Shown: piece by piece, positions 17,537 through 25,381 of the stretch
How positions within the stretch are numbered: position 1 is the stretch's first letter
How the letters are laid out: every line of letters starts with the position of its first letter
NCBI GenBank assembly: GCA_038238245.1
Contig: JBBRXX010000011.1
Coordinates: 1-64,000, forward strand
Reading direction: 5' to 3'
Length of the DNA stretch: 64,000 nucleotides
Source: DASQHW01 sp038238245
GTDB lineage: Bacteria; Actinomycetota; Acidimicrobiia; IMCC26256; PALSA-610
The notes under the pieces: model-generated
Told to the model about the DNA's origin: nothing
Database searches by the model: none
Seen by the model: only the letters and a program-made list of their open reading frames with translations
Made by a program: the position numbers and the translations under genes

Positions 17537-19029
17537 GCAGCGTCATCGCGATCGACGCCGGCACGACGGGCGTCCGCGCGTTGGCCGTCGGCGCCGACGG
17601 CCAACCCTTCGCCCGGTCATACCGCGAGTTCCCCCAACACTTCCCGAAGCCGGGCTGGGTGGAGCACGACGCCGAAGACATCTGGCGGGTCACGCTCGAG
17701 ACCGTCGGCGAGGTCGCTGATCTCGTCCGCGGTGCCGGTGAGGAGATCGCGGCGATCGGCATCACGAACCAGCGCGAGACCGTCGTGGTGTGGGATCGCA
17801 CCACGGGGCGGCCGCTCGCGCCGGCGATCGTCTGGCAGGACCGCCGCACCGCCCAACGCTGCGACGCGTTGCGCGACGCGGGCCACGAGCCGGCGATCCG
17901 GCGTCTCACCGGCCTCGTGCTCGACCCGTACTTCTCGGCGACCAAGCTCGAATGGCTGTTGCGCGAGGGGGGCGTCGCCGCGTCGGACCCGAACCTCGCG
18001 TTCGGCACCGTCGACACCTGGCTGTTGTGGAAGCTCACGGGTGGACCGCCGGGCGGTGTGCACGCAACCGATCCGTCGAACGCGAGCCGAACGATGTTGT
18101 ACGACATCGGGCGCGGTATCTGGTCCGATGAGCTGTGCGCCCTGTTCGGTGTGCCGCACACGTGCCTGCCCGAGGTGATGCCGTCGTCGGGCCGGTTCGG
18201 CACGACCGTGCCCGAACACGCGGCGGGATTGCGCGTCCCGGTGAGCGGCATCGCGGGAGACCAGCAAGCCGCGCTGTTCGGGCAGGCGTGTGTAGAACCG
18301 GGAATGACGAAGAACACCTATGGCACCGGCTCCTTCGTCCTGACCAACGTCGGTCCCAAGCTCCCCGAGCCCGTCGACGGCCTGCTGACGACGATCGCGT
18401 GGTCGCTCGCGCCGGGCGACGTGACGTACGCGATGGAAGGCGCGATCTTCGTCACCGGCGCCGCAATTCAGTGGATGCGCGACGGGCTCGGCATCATCGG
18501 TGACGCGGCCGAGACCGGTCCGCTCGCCGCGTCGGTACCCGACGCCGGTGGGATCTTCGTCGTCCCCGCGTTCACCGGCCTCGGCTCGCCGTGGTGGGAC
18601 CCGTTCGCACGCGGGACGATCGTCGGCATCACGCGCGGCACGACCCGGGCGCACGTGGCACGGGCGATCGTCGAGGCGATGGCGTTCCAGACCGTGGACG
18701 TGGTCGATGCCGTCTTGCGTGCCGCGGGGACGCCGCTGACCGAGATGCGCGTCGACGGCGGCGCGTCCGTGATGGACCTGCTGTGCCAGTTCCAAGCGGA
18801 CATGCTCGGCGTGCCCGTGCGCCGCGCCGCGGTCCAGGAGACGACCGCGCTCGGCGCCGCGTACCTCGCGGGTGTCGCAGAAGGCGTGTGGGCGTCGGCC
18901 GAAGAAGTCAACGCGCAGTGGAGCGCGGATGCGTCGTTCATTCCGGCGATGGACGGCGACGAACGCGCCCGCCGGCTCGCCCAGTGGCGGCGCGCGGTCG
19001 AGCGTTCCCGTGACTGGGCGCGTGAGTAG
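17533..19029 (+). CDS. glpK: Glycerol kinase
   Basis: A 498-residue FGGY kinase with the N-terminal phosphate loop IDAGTTGVRALAV, TNQRETVVVWDR, IVWQDRRTAQRC and the glycerol kinase signature AGDQQAALFGQAC followed by KNTYGTGSF. It phosphorylates glycerol to sn-glycerol-3-phosphate using ATP. No facilitator or glpD lies nearby. A PlsC-type acyltransferase gene lies convergent downstream. The length is normal for the family. Confidence 0.92.
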   Translation: MSSVIAIDAGTTGVRALAVGADGQPFARSYREFPQHFPKPGWVEHDAEDIWRVTLETVGEVADLVRGAGEEIAAIGITNQRETVVVWDRTTGRPLAPAIVWQDRRTAQRCDALRDAGHEPAIRRLTGLVLDPYFSATKLEWLLREGGVAASDPNLAFGTVDTWLLWKLTGGPPGGVHATDPSNASRTMLYDIGRGIWSDELCALFGVPHTCLPEVMPSSGRFGTTVPEHAAGLRVPVSGIAGDQQAALFGQACVEPGMTKNTYGTGSFVLTNVGPKLPEPVDGLLTTIAWSLAPGDVTYAMEGAIFVTGAAIQWMRDGLGIIGDAAETGPLAASVPDAGGIFVVPAFTGLGSPWWDPFARGTIVGITRGTTRAHVARAIVEAMAFQTVDVVDAVLRAAGTPLTEMRVDGGASVMDLLCQFQADMLGVPVRRAAVQETTALGAAYLAGVAEGVWASAEEVNAQWSADASFIPAMDGDERARRLAQWRRAVERSRDWARE

Positions 19030-19047
19030 CGAGCGAAGCGGTGCGCG

Positions 19048-19710
19048 CTACGAGGCCGCGGCGGTCGCGCGGACGTCGGCGAACGCGGCGACGTGCGCAA
19101 CCTCGCTCGGAATGTCCTCGGCCTGCTTGGTCGCATAGGTGTCGACGTACTCGTAGCCCGACAGCTGGCAGATCTCGTACATCACCTCGTCGGTGAGCTC
19201 CCGCAGCGCGAGGCGGTCGTTCTCCATGCCGGCATAACGCTCCGGGTCGACCGGCTGGCCGAAGCGGATCGTGACGCGCCGGAACAGCTTCGGCAGCTTC
19301 GAATCGATGGGCTGCACCTCGTCACTGCCGAGCATGCCGATCGGCACGATCGTTGCGTTGCACCGCATCGCGAGGCGGGCAACACCCGTGTGCCCACGGT
19401 GCAACCTCCCGTCGCGTGTGCGCGTGCCCTCGGGATAGATGCCGAAGACCTTGCCCTTGCGCAGCACATCGGTTGCCGATGCGAGCGCGCGTTCGCTTGC
19501 ACTCCCACCTTCGCGGCGAATGGGGATCTGCCCACAGCTGCGGAAGAACCATGCGGTCTTCGGATCGTCGAAGTACTCGGCCTTGGCCACGAAGGTGACC
19601 CGGCGGCGCACGACGAGCGGGATGAAGATCGAGTCGAGGAACGACCGGTGATTGCAGGCCAGGATGACCGGCCCGCGCTTGGGGAGGTGATCGCGACCTT
19701 CGACCTTCAC
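19048..19710 (-). CDS. PlsC-type 1-acylglycerol-3-phosphate acyltransferase, N-terminus disrupted
   Basis: The 220-residue frame carries the acyltransferase motifs NHRSFLD (HX4D) and YPEGTRTRDG, plus FRSCGQIPIRR. It acylates lysophosphatidate at the membrane. The first standard start is GTG 19710. However, the same frame upstream encodes family-like sequence LYWVVKAVLTPIIRVFVR (to about 19764) with no ATG or GTG before a stop at about 19840-19842. An ATG overlapping that stop (ATGA) opens a different frame. A one-base indel in the G/C runs near 19775-19800 would join them. Either the gene is mutated or the assembly has an error. Confidence 0.85.
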   Translation of the reverse strand: MKVEGRDHLPKRGPVILACNHRSFLDSIFIPLVVRRRVTFVAKAEYFDDPKTAWFFRSCGQIPIRREGGSASERALASATDVLRKGKVFGIYPEGTRTRDGRLHRGHTGVARLAMRCNATIVPIGMLGSDEVQPIDSKLPKLFRRVTIRFGQPVDPERYAGMENDRLALRELTDEVMYEICQLSGYEYVDTYATKQAEDIPSEVAHVAAFADVRATAAAS

Positions 19711-19839
19711 GCGTACGAAGACGCGGATGATCGGGGTGAGGACAGCTTTGACGACCCAGTACAGAGACCCGAAGCGTACGCGCCCCGGGCGGCCCGGGCG
19801 CGACGCTGCGCCCGGCGATCCGTACGGCGGTCGGCGCGG

Positions 19840-20004
19840 TCATGCCGCGAGCCGTTGCTGCGCCGCATGCAGCGCCGCCAGCCGGGCCTCGAGCATGGCG
19901 ATGCCCGCATACGTGCGCGCGGCTTCGTCGTGTTCGCGGCGGGCATTCTCGACCGCCCGGCCGGTGCCGAGCTCGTGCACGAGGCGCAGGAACCATCGAG
20001 CCAT
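19840..20004 (-). CDS. 54-residue small protein upstream of plsC
   Basis: A short gene with a strong AAGGAGG six bases before the ATG at 20004. It encodes MARWFLRLVHELGTGRAVEN and then an Arg/Ala/Glu-rich amphipathic helix ending LAALHAAQQRLAA. Its TGA overlaps an ATG (ATGA), suggesting coupling to the acyltransferase gene once the apparent frameshift is corrected. No family recognised; it may be a small membrane-surface or partner protein. Confidence 0.65.
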   Translation of the reverse strand: MARWFLRLVHELGTGRAVENARREHDEAARTYAGIAMLEARLAALHAAQQRLAA

Positions 20005-20130
20005 GGTGACCCTCCTTCGTCTCGATCAGTGTCCGCCCGTGATGTGGCGCGCGCATTGTCAGCGGGTCACGGCGCGACGAACAGCTGTTGACGGAAGGCT
20101 GACGCACGGCAGTCACGGCGCGACGGTTTG

Positions 20131-20146
20131 TTGACCGAGCGGTCAA
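20131..20146. promoter_or_regulatory. TetR-type operator palindrome
   Basis: TTGACCGAGCGGTCAA is a perfect 7-bp inverted repeat with a 2-bp centre. It lies just upstream of a predicted -10 (TACGCT, 20156-20161) and 22 bp before the TetR gene start. Its position over the -35 region fits autorepression; it could also control the small gene on the other strand. Confidence 0.7.
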
Positions 20147-20167
20147 GCAGACGGCTACGCTCGGTGA

Positions 20168-20752
20168 ATGCGGCGCAAGCTCACGCCCAGGGGCAAAGAA
20201 CGGCGTGAGCAGCTGATGACCTGCGCCGCCCGCCTATTCGCCGAACGCGGCTATCACCCGACTTCGGTGGCCGACATCGTCGCCGCGCTCGGCGTCGGCA
20301 AGGGCGTCTTCTACTGGTACTTCGCCTCGAAGAAGGAGCTGCTCACCGAGCTCCTGAAGGCGTCGAACCACGACCTGCGCAAGCGCCAGCAGCACGCGAT
20401 CGAGGGTGTCGACGATCCGGTCCACCGCATCGAGCTCGGCATCCGGGCCACCCTTACCTGGTTCGCCGAGCACCGGGAGTTCTTCGCGATCATCCAGTTC
20501 GCGGCGACCGACGAGACGTTCGCGCCGGTGCTCGCCCGCAACCGTGAGATCTCCATCGCCGACACGATCCGGCATCTGAAAGACGGCATCGTCGACGGCC
20601 GGATCGTCGACCGCGACCCCGAGCTGCTCGCCCACGCCATCCACGGGGTCGTCGCCGAACTGACCCGGCATGCGCTCATCGAGGGCAACTTCCCGATCGA
20701 CGAGGTCGCCGAGCTCTGCGTCGCGTTCAGCCTGGAAGGCCTGCACGCCTGA
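20168..20752 (+). CDS. TetR-family transcriptional regulator
   Basis: A 194-residue repressor with an N-terminal TetR helix-turn-helix: LFAERGYHPTSVADIVAALG, then KGVFYWYFASKKELL. A helical ligand domain follows. The ATG is six bases after TACGCT, so the message is probably leaderless. The ligand domain gives no clear inducer. Neighbours are an acyltransferase unit and a ferritin-like gene. Confidence 0.92.
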   Translation: MRRKLTPRGKERREQLMTCAARLFAERGYHPTSVADIVAALGVGKGVFYWYFASKKELLTELLKASNHDLRKRQQHAIEGVDDPVHRIELGIRATLTWFAEHREFFAIIQFAATDETFAPVLARNREISIADTIRHLKDGIVDGRIVDRDPELLAHAIHGVVAELTRHALIEGNFPIDEVAELCVAFSLEGLHA

Positions 20753-20818
20753 GGCCGGGACCGGGCAAACCTGCGCATACAGGGTTCGCGGGGGGAACCG
20801 GCAGGGTACGCCTCCCGA

Positions 20819-21232
20819 ATGGATCAGAACGCGCTTGTCGCACTCCTCAACGAAGACCTTGCACTCGAATACAAGTCGATCGTGCAGTACGTGCAGCACA
20901 TCGCATCGGTGAAGGGCGCCGAGTACCAGTCGACGCTCGACGAGCTCGGCATCCACGTGAAGCAGGAACTCGAGCACGCGATCACGCTGGCGCGTCAGAT
21001 CGACTTCCTGGGCGGCGTGCCCGCCACCACGGTTCCGGCCGTCGAACAGGCCACCGGCGCACGAGCCGCGCTCGAGGCCGACCTCACCCTCGAAGAGGGG
21101 CAGCTCGACCGCTACCGCGAGCGCGTCGAGCAGGCGACCGAGCTCGGGCTGCCCGACGTTGCGGAAACGCTCGCGCCGTTGCTGCAGCAGACCCAGGAAC
21201 ACGCCCGCGACCTGCGCGCCGCCCTCGGCTAG
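20819..21232 (+). CDS. Ferritin-like/bacterioferritin-type four-helix protein
   Basis: A 137-residue protein predicted to be a four-helix bundle. LNEDLALEYKSIVQYVQHI, KQELEHAITLARQIDFLGG and a late QQTQEHARDL give the E...ExxH...E...ExxH-like ligand spacing of ferritin-like diiron proteins. It is shorter than true bacterioferritins, so it is better called ferritin-like. The ATG follows TACGCC by six bases, implying a leaderless message. Probable role: iron handling or oxidative stress. Confidence 0.82.
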   Translation: MDQNALVALLNEDLALEYKSIVQYVQHIASVKGAEYQSTLDELGIHVKQELEHAITLARQIDFLGGVPATTVPAVEQATGARAALEADLTLEEGQLDRYRERVEQATELGLPDVAETLAPLLQQTQEHARDLRAALG

Positions 21233-21244
21233 CGAGAAGGCGCG

Positions 21245-22423
21245 TCAGCCCAGCTTGGTGAGACCCCTGCGGAGCTGACGGACGGCCTGCTGGATGCGCT
21301 GTTCGTTCTCGACGAGCGCGAAACGGATGAACCCTTCGCCGCCCGGACCGAACCCCGAGCCGGGCGAGACCGCGACCCGCGCTTCCTGCACGCACATCGT
21401 CGCGAACTCGAGGCTTGTCATCTCCGTGTACGGCTCGGGGATCGACGCCCAGACGAACATAGTTCCCTTGGGCCGTTCGATCTGCCAACCGATGCGGGCG
21501 AGCCCGTCGATCAACGCGTCGCGCCGGCCCCGATAGATCGCGTTGACTTCCTTGGGGTGGTCGGGTGCCTCGTTCATCGCGACCGTCGCCGCGATCTGGA
21601 TCGGTTGGAACGAGCCGTAGTCGAGGTACGACTTCAGCTTCGCGAGCGCGGCGACGATTTCAGGGTTCCCGACGCAGAATCCCATGCGCCAACCCGCCAT
21701 CGAGAACGACTTCGTGAGCGTGTACAGCTCGACGGCGACGTCCTTGGCGCCCGGTACCTGCAGGATCGACGGCGGTCGGTAGCCGTCGAAGCCGAGGTCG
21801 GCGTACGCGAAGTCGTGCACGATGACGATCTCGCGCTCACGCGCGAACTCGACGAGCTGCTCCATGAACGCATAGTCGACGCAGGCCGTCGTGGGATTGT
21901 GCGGGAACGACGTAACGATCACCCGCGGGCGCGGCCACGCCTGTTCGTACGCGCCGCGCATGTTCTCGAAGAAGTTCTGACCCGGCCCCATCCGCACGTA
22001 GTGCACGCCGGCACCGGCGAGGATCGGGCCCCAGATGTGGATCGGATACGACGGCGACGGCACCAGCGCGGTGTCGCCCGGACCCACGAGCGCCAACATC
22101 AGGTGCGAGAAGCCCTCCTTGGCGCCGATCGTCGCGCAGATCTCGGTCTCGAAGTCGAGCGTGATCCCGAAGGTGCGCTCGTACAGATCCGCGACCGCGA
22201 GGCGAAGCTTGGGGATCCCCTTGCTCGTGGAGTACCGGTGGTTGCGCGGGTTGCGCACCGCCTCGGCGAGCTTGTCGACCGCGACCGGGGGCGACGGCAG
22301 ATCGGGGTTGCCGAACGCGAGGTCGATGACGTCCTCGCCGGCCCGCCGGAGCTGCACCTTCAACGCGTCGATTTGTGCGAACGCATACGGCGGAAGGGCG
22401 TCCAGGCGTCTGAAAGTGATCAC
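21245..22423 (-). CDS. PLP-dependent class I aminotransferase (AlaC/DapL-like)
   Basis: A 392-residue fold-type I aminotransferase. NPTTACVDYAFMEQL carries the Asn/Pro region, VHDFAYADLGFDGY the Asp/Tyr pair, and TLTKSFSMAGWRMGF the PLP lysine. It resembles alanine transaminase AlaC and the related LL-diaminopimelate-type enzymes. I chose the GTG at 22423, eight bases after TATCCT; the long upstream open frame is not conserved. Convergent with the ferritin-like gene. Confidence 0.9.
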   Translation of the reverse strand: MITFRRLDALPPYAFAQIDALKVQLRRAGEDVIDLAFGNPDLPSPPVAVDKLAEAVRNPRNHRYSTSKGIPKLRLAVADLYERTFGITLDFETEICATIGAKEGFSHLMLALVGPGDTALVPSPSYPIHIWGPILAGAGVHYVRMGPGQNFFENMRGAYEQAWPRPRVIVTSFPHNPTTACVDYAFMEQLVEFAREREIVIVHDFAYADLGFDGYRPPSILQVPGAKDVAVELYTLTKSFSMAGWRMGFCVGNPEIVAALAKLKSYLDYGSFQPIQIAATVAMNEAPDHPKEVNAIYRGRRDALIDGLARIGWQIERPKGTMFVWASIPEPYTEMTSLEFATMCVQEARVAVSPGSGFGPGGEGFIRFALVENEQRIQQAVRQLRRGLTKLG

Positions 22424-22556
22424 GTAACGACAGGATAGGTCAGCAACGTTTGTGGAACCCTCGCTTATGACGCCGGCGACGCTTGTGCCGCAAGGCGAAG
22501 TGCCATCTGTCACAGGCCACCTACCGACCCTCGCCATGCATCGCGAGACTTGCTTG

Positions 22557-22632
22557 AATGCGTTGCAAGGGCTGGGTGGCGGCCTCGGTGCGACGCAAGC
22601 GGGGGCAGGCCCGCGCTGAGGCTGCCCCGCCC
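22557..22632 (+). repeat. Hairpin repeat, copy A
   Basis: GGGTGGCGGCCTCGG near its start pairs with the complement-like CTGAGGCTGCCCCGCCC at its end, forming a long stem. Copy B (22881-22950) has the same layout and direction, with substitutions that mostly preserve pairing. No transposase or target duplication is visible. Confidence 0.55.
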
Positions 22633-22880
22633 ACATTCGAACCCTCGACGGGGAACTGTTCCGACGGCTCCCCTCGCCGGGGGTTGCACGTTCCGTGGCG
22701 CGCCGGATACTGTACGCGATACGCGTCCCACCAGCCCGCTGCGGACGCGGTCTGGCGACGCCCCCTGCGCCCCACCGTGGGGGCGTCGTCGCGTCGGCAC
22801 GAAGACCCGGGCTCCGGCGCCCGGCGCCCGGAGGCGCGCAGATGCGCGAGCTGCTTGCCACGGATCGTGAGACGCGCGTT

Positions 22881-22950
22881 CAATAACGCCACGGGTTGGG
22901 TGGCAGCCTTGGCGTGCAGCCGGGGAGCCGCGCCGAGGCTGCCACGCCCG
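22881..22950 (+). repeat. Hairpin repeat, copy B
   Basis: GTGGCAGCCTTGGCG pairs with CGCCGAGGCTGCCAC, a stem of about 15 bp with one G-U pair and a loop of about 16 nt. It ends about 12 bp before the -10 of the HAD gene. Related in sequence and orientation to copy A. Confidence 0.55.
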
Positions 22951-22974
22951 AAGGGCGTCGATAGGTTTCCGGGG

Positions 22975-23682
22975 ATGCCGAGACCCGAAGCCGTGCTCCT
23001 CGACGTCGGCGGTGTATTCCTCGTTCCCGAGCACGATCGCATCATCGGGGCGTTCACGCGTGCGGGGTTCACACCCGCGGTCGAGATGCTGGACCGGGCG
23101 CACTATCTCGGTGCGAGTCACTTTCCGATGGCCGACGATCTCGACTGGCCGTCGGCGTGGCATGAGTACCTCGACGGCTATATCACCGCGTGCGGAGTAC
23201 CCGACGACGACGAGTTCCGAGAAGAGGTGCACCTGCACCTCGACAGTGAGTTCGCCGACGCCGCCTTGTGGCTGCGGGAATTGCCCGGCGCACGCGAGGG
23301 CGTACGCGCATTGAAGGAAACGGGCGTCCGCCTCGGCATCATCTCGAACGCCGACGGGTTGATCGGTCAACGGCTCGCCGACCTCGAGATCCTGCAGGTT
23401 GGTCCCGGCGTCGGTGTCGACGTGGAGTGTGTGATCGATTCCGGCCTCGTGGGTGTGATGAAGCCCGATCCCCGAATCTTCCATCTCGCGCTCGACGTGA
23501 TGGACCTCGCGCCGCAGGACGCGTGGTACGTGGGCGACATGCCGGGGATCGACGTCGTCGGCGCCCGCAAGGTCGGCATGCGACCGGTGTTGATGGATCC
23601 GTTCGAGCTGCACCTCGACGCCGACTACGACCGCGTCGGCTCGTTGCACGATCTCGCGACGCGTATCCAGGCGGGCGGCTGA
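22975..23682 (+). CDS. HAD-superfamily hydrolase
   Basis: A 235-residue phosphatase-like protein. Motif I is LLDVGGVFLV, in which the second Asp is replaced by Gly-Gly as in several HAD-IA enzymes. Motif II is LGIISNADG. Motif III/IV is MKPDPRIFH and WYVGDMPGIDVVGARK. The substrate is not predictable. The ATG at 22975 follows TAGGTT by seven bases (leaderless); the same frame open further upstream is non-coding repeat sequence. 23 bp before an SDR gene. Confidence 0.88.
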   Translation: MPRPEAVLLDVGGVFLVPEHDRIIGAFTRAGFTPAVEMLDRAHYLGASHFPMADDLDWPSAWHEYLDGYITACGVPDDDEFREEVHLHLDSEFADAALWLRELPGAREGVRALKETGVRLGIISNADGLIGQRLADLEILQVGPGVGVDVECVIDSGLVGVMKPDPRIFHLALDVMDLAPQDAWYVGDMPGIDVVGARKVGMRPVLMDPFELHLDADYDRVGSLHDLATRIQAGG

Positions 23683-23705
23683 TCCAAGCGGCGTAGCCTG
23701 GGCGA

Positions 23706-24542
23706 ATGACGGGCATGCATCTCGGCGGGAAAGTGGCCTTGATCACCGGTGGGGCGCGTGGCATCGGCCTCGACGCCGCGCGCCGGCTCCACGCGCACGG
23801 CGCGCGCGTCGTGCTGGTCGACGTCGACGAGATCCTCGCCAAGTCGGAGGCCGAGCGCCTCGGCACGGATGCGCTCGGGCTCGGCGGCGACGTCACGCAC
23901 CGTCCGCAGCTCGACGCGGCCGTTGCCGAGACGCTGCGCACCTTCGGCCGGCTCGACATCGTGATCGCCAACGCCGGCATCGCACCACCCTTCGAGACCG
24001 TCCGCACGGGTCGCGAGGAGGCGTTCGATCGGGTGCTCGACATCAATCTTCACGGCGTGGTGCACACCGTGCGGGCAACACTCCCCTCCCTCGTCGAATC
24101 CAACGGCTATGTCTTGTTGATCTCGTCGTTGTACGCCGTGCTCAACGGCGCGCTGTCGACGCCGTACGCGATGAGCAAGGCTGCAATCGAGGCGTTCGGA
24201 CGATCGTTGCGCGTGGAGCTTGCGGGCACCGGGGTCGAAGTCGGCATCGCGTACTTCGGCTTCATCGATACGCAACTGGTGCGCGACGCGTTCGCCCAGC
24301 CCGGCATCACCGAGTTGCGAAACGCCTTCCCGAAGTTCGTCGCCGAACCGGCGCCCCTCGAACGTGCCGGTGTCGCGATCCTCAAGGGCGTCCGCCGGCG
24401 CGCGCCACGCGTCATCGCGCCACGTTGGGTGCGCGCCACGCTGCCGCTACGAGGATTGCTGCAGTACCTCGACGGCCCGATGACGCGCGACGAAAGAGTT
24501 CGCGGCGCGGTCGAAGCCGCCGAGCGCGCGACACACGATTGA
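23706..24542 (+). CDS. Short-chain dehydrogenase/reductase
   Basis: A 278-residue classical SDR. The nucleotide-binding motif is TGGARGIG, NAG is in VIANAGIAPP, catalytic Ser in LLISSLYAV, and Tyr-Lys in YAMSK. A C-terminal extension with RAPRVIAPRWVR is typical of SDRs acting on large hydrophobic substrates. Its own leaderless promoter is likely (TAGCCT six bases before ATG), so it need not be co-transcribed with the HAD gene. Confidence 0.9.
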   Translation: MTGMHLGGKVALITGGARGIGLDAARRLHAHGARVVLVDVDEILAKSEAERLGTDALGLGGDVTHRPQLDAAVAETLRTFGRLDIVIANAGIAPPFETVRTGREEAFDRVLDINLHGVVHTVRATLPSLVESNGYVLLISSLYAVLNGALSTPYAMSKAAIEAFGRSLRVELAGTGVEVGIAYFGFIDTQLVRDAFAQPGITELRNAFPKFVAEPAPLERAGVAILKGVRRRAPRVIAPRWVRATLPLRGLLQYLDGPMTRDERVRGAVEAAERATHD

Positions 24543-24574
24543 GAACCACGGTCGCCCGCTCGTCTGGGCGGGCG

Positions 24575-25021
24575 TCATGCCCGCAGGCGTCCCCGCACGA
24601 CCAGATAGCCGCCGATCGCGACGACACCCCATGCGACCAGCGCGATCAGCTCCGCAGGCACGGGCGCCAGGCGGGAAAGCAAGAACCACGATGCCGCGCC
24701 GTACGCCGCGAGCCCCGCGCTGCCGAAGCACGCGCCCGCCGCATCGACCTTCGCCTTGTCCTCGCCGTCTTCGCGGGCGATCAGCGTGAGGCTCGCAGGC
24801 AGGATCGCCGGGAACGCGAGGAACAATCCGGCCACCTGGTCTCCGGCCGCCAGACCGATCGCACCCACGATCACCGAGATCAGGAACCCGAACGCAAACC
24901 GGACCCCCAAGGCGCTGAGGTCGAGATCCCGAAGCCGCGAGGGCTCGATCGTGATGCGCTTCCCGGCACTGTCGAGCTCGAACAGCGTCTCGCCGTGACG
25001 CAACGGCATCCGGAGGTTCAT
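24575..25021 (-). CDS. Small integral membrane protein (DUF3147-like partner)
   Basis: 148 residues starting MNLRMPLRHGETLFELD. A soluble N-terminal segment of about 40 residues is followed by four hydrophobic helices (FAFGFLISVIVGAIGLAAG, AGLFLAFPAILPASLTLIA and two more). The ATG overlaps the stop of the upstream membrane gene (TGATG). The two share the helix-Pro-helix pattern LFLAFPAILPASL versus FGAAPSIALASL. They probably form a two-subunit small transporter or DUF3147-like pair. Confidence 0.75.
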   Translation of the reverse strand: MNLRMPLRHGETLFELDSAGKRITIEPSRLRDLDLSALGVRFAFGFLISVIVGAIGLAAGDQVAGLFLAFPAILPASLTLIAREDGEDKAKVDAAGACFGSAGLAAYGAASWFLLSRLAPVPAELIALVAWGVVAIGGYLVVRGRLRA

Positions 25022-25371
25022 CAGCCGAGGCCCGTCACGGCGCCGTACGCCAGCGTCGCCACGACAACCCACGAGACGAATGCGAGCGCGGAGCCGCGAA
25101 GCGCTCCGAAGCGATCGACCGTGAAGACGGCCGTCACGCAATAGGCGAGCATCGCGAACGCGGCGAAGATCATCGACAGCGACTGGATCCGTGCCGCGTG
25201 CTCACCTTTGTCGGCGATGGTGACGAGGAGCGATGCGAGTGCGATCGACGGCGCCGCACCGAACACGCCCGCGAAGCTCTTCGGCCCGAGTGTCTCCGAC
25301 AGCACGGCGAACACGACGACGAGCGTGCCGCCGACGGCGCCCCGGAGCAGCAACAGCCAGACGTCGCGCAC
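25021..25371 (-). CDS. DUF3147-like membrane protein
   Basis: 116 residues with four predicted helices and the motif FAGVFGAAPSIALASL, which I associate with DUF3147. The GTG start lies 10 bp after the stop of the PAS-GGDEF gene, and the stop overlaps the next membrane gene by one base. So the three genes appear co-transcribed. Function unknown. Confidence 0.75.
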   Translation of the reverse strand: MRDVWLLLLRGAVGGTLVVVFAVLSETLGPKSFAGVFGAAPSIALASLLVTIADKGEHAARIQSLSMIFAAFAMLAYCVTAVFTVDRFGALRGSALAFVSWVVVATLAYGAVTGLG

Positions 25372-25381
25372 GCCTGTCCGT

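Larger units (their letters stand above)
22424..22974. other. 551-bp non-coding region with several stem-loops
   Basis: No convincing gene on either strand: the open frames here lack start context and family features. The region holds the -10 of the aminotransferase gene (22432-22437, minus), two related hairpin repeats (22557-22632 and 22881-22950), a 10-bp perfect hairpin (22756-22765 with 22779-22788, 13-nt loop), and the -10 of the HAD gene (TAGGTT, 22962-22967). A structured RNA encoded here is possible. Confidence 0.5.

Noticed and set aside
22620..22650. A TTCGAA-containing stretch resembling a tRNA T-loop
   Set aside because: Neither strand gives a pairing T stem, anticodon arm or acceptor stem, so no tRNA is called.
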